A DNA stretch of 39,940 bases, from positions 1 through 39,940 of the forward strand of contig CAYNTO010000026.1 of assembly GCA_964400355.1 (NCBI GenBank), given 5' to 3'. The stretch comes from JACKAL01 sp964400355 (GTDB taxonomy: Bacteria > Bdellovibrionota > Bdellovibrionia > Bdellovibrionales > JAGQZY01). The notes beneath the pieces are model-generated. The model saw only the letters and a program-made list of their open reading frames with translations, was not told where the DNA came from and did no database searches. Position numbers and translations under genes: made by a program. This document shows, piece after piece, positions 38,370-39,940 of the stretch (positions are counted from its first letter, which is position 1; each line of letters starts with the position of its first letter).

Positions 38370-39940
38370 ATGATGTTCAATAAGACAATGATTGTAAAGA
38401 TCGCTCAGCTCACACTTTTGAGCGGACTTGCGCTAGGCACACAAGCCTGCGCCAAAAAATCATTTGAGTCTCTCGACAAGAACAAAGTTTCTGGAGCCAA
38501 TGGGAGCAGCACCGCAAATGGTGGCTCAGGTTCGGGTTCAGGCAGCGGTGGTTCCGGCTCGGGCACATCATCCGGCGGCTCTGGCGGTTCTGGTTCTGGC
38601 GGCTCTGGTTCGGGCTCTAGTGGCTCCTCTTCGGGCGGCAGCACCTCTGGTGGCTCGACAGGTGGAACATCCACTGGTGGCAGCACAACGGGTGGAACAA
38701 CCACTGGTGGTTCGTGCGATCCATTCAATCCTTCATGCACGCCCACAGGAAAATTTTGTGTGACAGAAAAATACCAACAGCCCTCGGCCACCATCACGCG
38801 CAAGCTCGATGTATGGATTGTTACCGATACTTCGGCATCCATGGATGATGAGCGTGAATCACTTGCTAACGGCATCACCAACTACATCGCCCAACTTCCA
38901 GCCGGGACCGATGTTCAATTTGCGGTGAGCTTGGCGCATGGACCAACAAGCTGGTTCTCGGGTCGCATGTACAAATCGGATTTCGCATCCGGTGCTCCAG
39001 AAAAATACGTGATCAGCTCAAAAGATTATTCCAACGCCGACATCCGCGCCTGGATTCGCCGGAAACTCCTCTATAGCCAATGCCAAATGATCGCAGATGG
39101 CGCGCAGGACTGCTACAAGTACGCCTACCGCTCTTTTGACAATAGCGGCAACATCACTTCGAAAGGATTTCGCACACTTCCACAAGATTTCGATTCGAGC
39201 GGTGGTGAAGCAGGCCTCTACACTGTACATGAAGCCATTCGTCCTTACCCCGGTGAAACTCCCCGTTATACATCTATTCAAAATTTGGGAACTGATATAC
39301 CGGGCGACCGCGGTTTCTTCCGCGAAGACGCGGCTTTAGCGGTGATCTTTATTTCCGACGAAAACGACATTTGTACCGTGGATACAGATCCCGGTTCGCA
39401 CAACGATCCGCAAGGCAAAGAGGCCGTGTTCCGCAATAAATACTGTAGTGGTGTAAATGCGGCGAGCGTTCTCCAGCGCCTGCAAGTGGTGCGTAAATCG
39501 CTTCCACTGTATGTGTCGTCGATTATTTATAACACGCGTTCCAAGGTTCCAGGCGGCCTTGAGAACGGCGTGGGTTATGGATACAACACCATCGCTTCTC
39601 TCGCCGGTGGTTCGATCATTGATATCACCTCCAACTCCATCCCTGCTGGCTTGAGCACGATCGGTTCGCACGCATCGAGCCGCCTTGATCTGCGCTATGA
39701 TTTTATTTTAAAATACCTCAACGTCGATAGCTCAACGATTCAGGTAAAAGTGGACGGCGCCGTTCGCTCCCACGCCTACAGCAGCACAACAAACACGGTG
39801 CACTTGAGCTACGCCGGTGGCGCCAACTCCTTAGTGGATGTGTATTACTGCTTGCGCGCTAAAGAGAAACTCCAACCGTACAATATCTCGATCTCAAGCC
39901 ATTTGATCAACACGAGCAAAAAGGCCTACCAACCGGCAGT
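38370..39940 (+). CDS. VWA-domain surface lipoprotein, 3'-truncated by window end
   Basis: At least 523 residues; the frame is open at the right edge. AAGGAG precedes the first of two ATGs. The signal peptide (IAQLTLLSGLALGTQA) ends before C27; the lipobox TQAC is not consensus, so lipidation is probable, not certain. Residues 45-115 are almost only Gly, Ser and Thr, a flexible stalk. A cysteine-bearing junction (CDPFNPSC) leads to a von Willebrand A domain: DVWIVTDTSASMDDE holds the metal-ion site DxSxS and VIFISDENDIC a later strand. Large insertions and several cysteines follow. VWA domains bind proteins in a Mg2+-dependent manner, so an adhesion or surface-recognition role is likely. It follows the second TonB receptor. 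Confidence 0.85.
   Translation, partial: MMFNKTMIVKIAQLTLLSGLALGTQACAKKSFESLDKNKVSGANGSSTANGGSGSGSGSGGSGSGTSSGGSGGSGSGGSGSGSSGSSSGGSTSGGSTGGTSTGGSTTGGTTTGGSCDPFNPSCTPTGKFCVTEKYQQPSATITRKLDVWIVTDTSASMDDERESLANGITNYIAQLPAGTDVQFAVSLAHGPTSWFSGRMYKSDFASGAPEKYVISSKDYSNADIRAWIRRKLLYSQCQMIADGAQDCYKYAYRSFDNSGNITSKGFRTLPQDFDSSGGEAGLYTVHEAIRPYPGETPRYTSIQNLGTDIPGDRGFFREDAALAVIFISDENDICTVDTDPGSHNDPQGKEAVFRNKYCSGVNAASVLQRLQVVRKSLPLYVSSIIYNTRSKVPGGLENGVGYGYNTIASLAGGSIIDITSNSIPAGLSTIGSHASSRLDLRYDFILKYLNVDSSTIQVKVDGAVRSHAYSSTTNTVHLSYAGGANSLVDVYYCLRAKEKLQPYNISISSHLINTSKKAYQPA

Noticed and set aside
38405..38881. Minus-strand frame rich in Pro and Glu
   Set aside because: It is the reverse complement of the Gly/Ser/Thr stalk of the VWA protein, hence the repetitive PEPEP pattern.

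Overview
The window looks like an ordinary chromosomal segment of a Gram-negative bacterium, most likely a member of the Bdellovibrionota (Bdellovibrio/Oligoflexia-like). This rests on gene content and not on a marker gene. Base composition is close to balanced. There are many signal-peptide proteins, lipoproteins and outer-membrane beta-barrels, two TonB-dependent receptors, an amino-acid catabolic cluster and a methylmalonyl-CoA mutase operon. I found no tRNA, rRNA, insertion sequence, prophage or CRISPR array.

Layout. 1-453: a noncoding stretch with a 17-bp minisatellite. 454-3070: a zinc-ribbon/TPR/retropepsin-like membrane protein, then a conserved protein of unknown function. 3167-3925 (-): a secreted proline-rich protein. 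4267-7977 (+): Fe superoxide dismutase, an arginase/formimidoylglutamase-family enzyme, a PLP-dependent threonine-aldolase-like lyase and a long, animal-like tryptophan 2,3-dioxygenase. 8068-9573 (+): a secreted putative zinc protease and another secreted protein. 9629-11145: peroxiredoxin (-) divergent from an Rsm22/METTL17-type methyltransferase (+).

11154-24313 is one long minus-strand run. Read 5'->3' it holds greA, an AsmA-like protein, an outer-membrane barrel, a large lipoprotein, mutA, mutB, meaB and a LysM-type lipoprotein. 24428-30942 is mixed: MgtE Mg2+ transporter, DHH/NrnA phosphoesterase, a barrel protein, a BFD-type [2Fe-2S] protein, a four-helix membrane protein, glyoxalase II, a MazG-like pyrophosphohydrolase, CysQ and ribosomal protein L33. 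31244-39940 is an outer-membrane block: two small barrels with a TonB receptor in one unit, a second TonB receptor, and a VWA-domain surface protein that runs off the window.

How the genes work together. The catabolic genes (ureohydrolase, PLP lyase, tryptophan dioxygenase, propionyl-CoA/methylmalonyl-CoA conversion) suit an organism that lives on protein or amino acids. The receptors, barrels, lipoproteins and VWA protein suit nutrient uptake and surface interaction. At translation level there are two classes of gene. Most exported or highly expressed genes have a clear Shine-Dalgarno sequence. Several cytosolic or housekeeping genes instead have a -35/-10 pair ending exactly 6 nt before the start codon, which suggests leaderless mRNAs. 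The most noteworthy items are this leaderless pattern, the catalytically dead retropepsin-like fusion protein, the animal-like tryptophan dioxygenase coupled to a PLP lyase, the barrel/large-lipoprotein pair, and the doubly anchored LysM lipoprotein.
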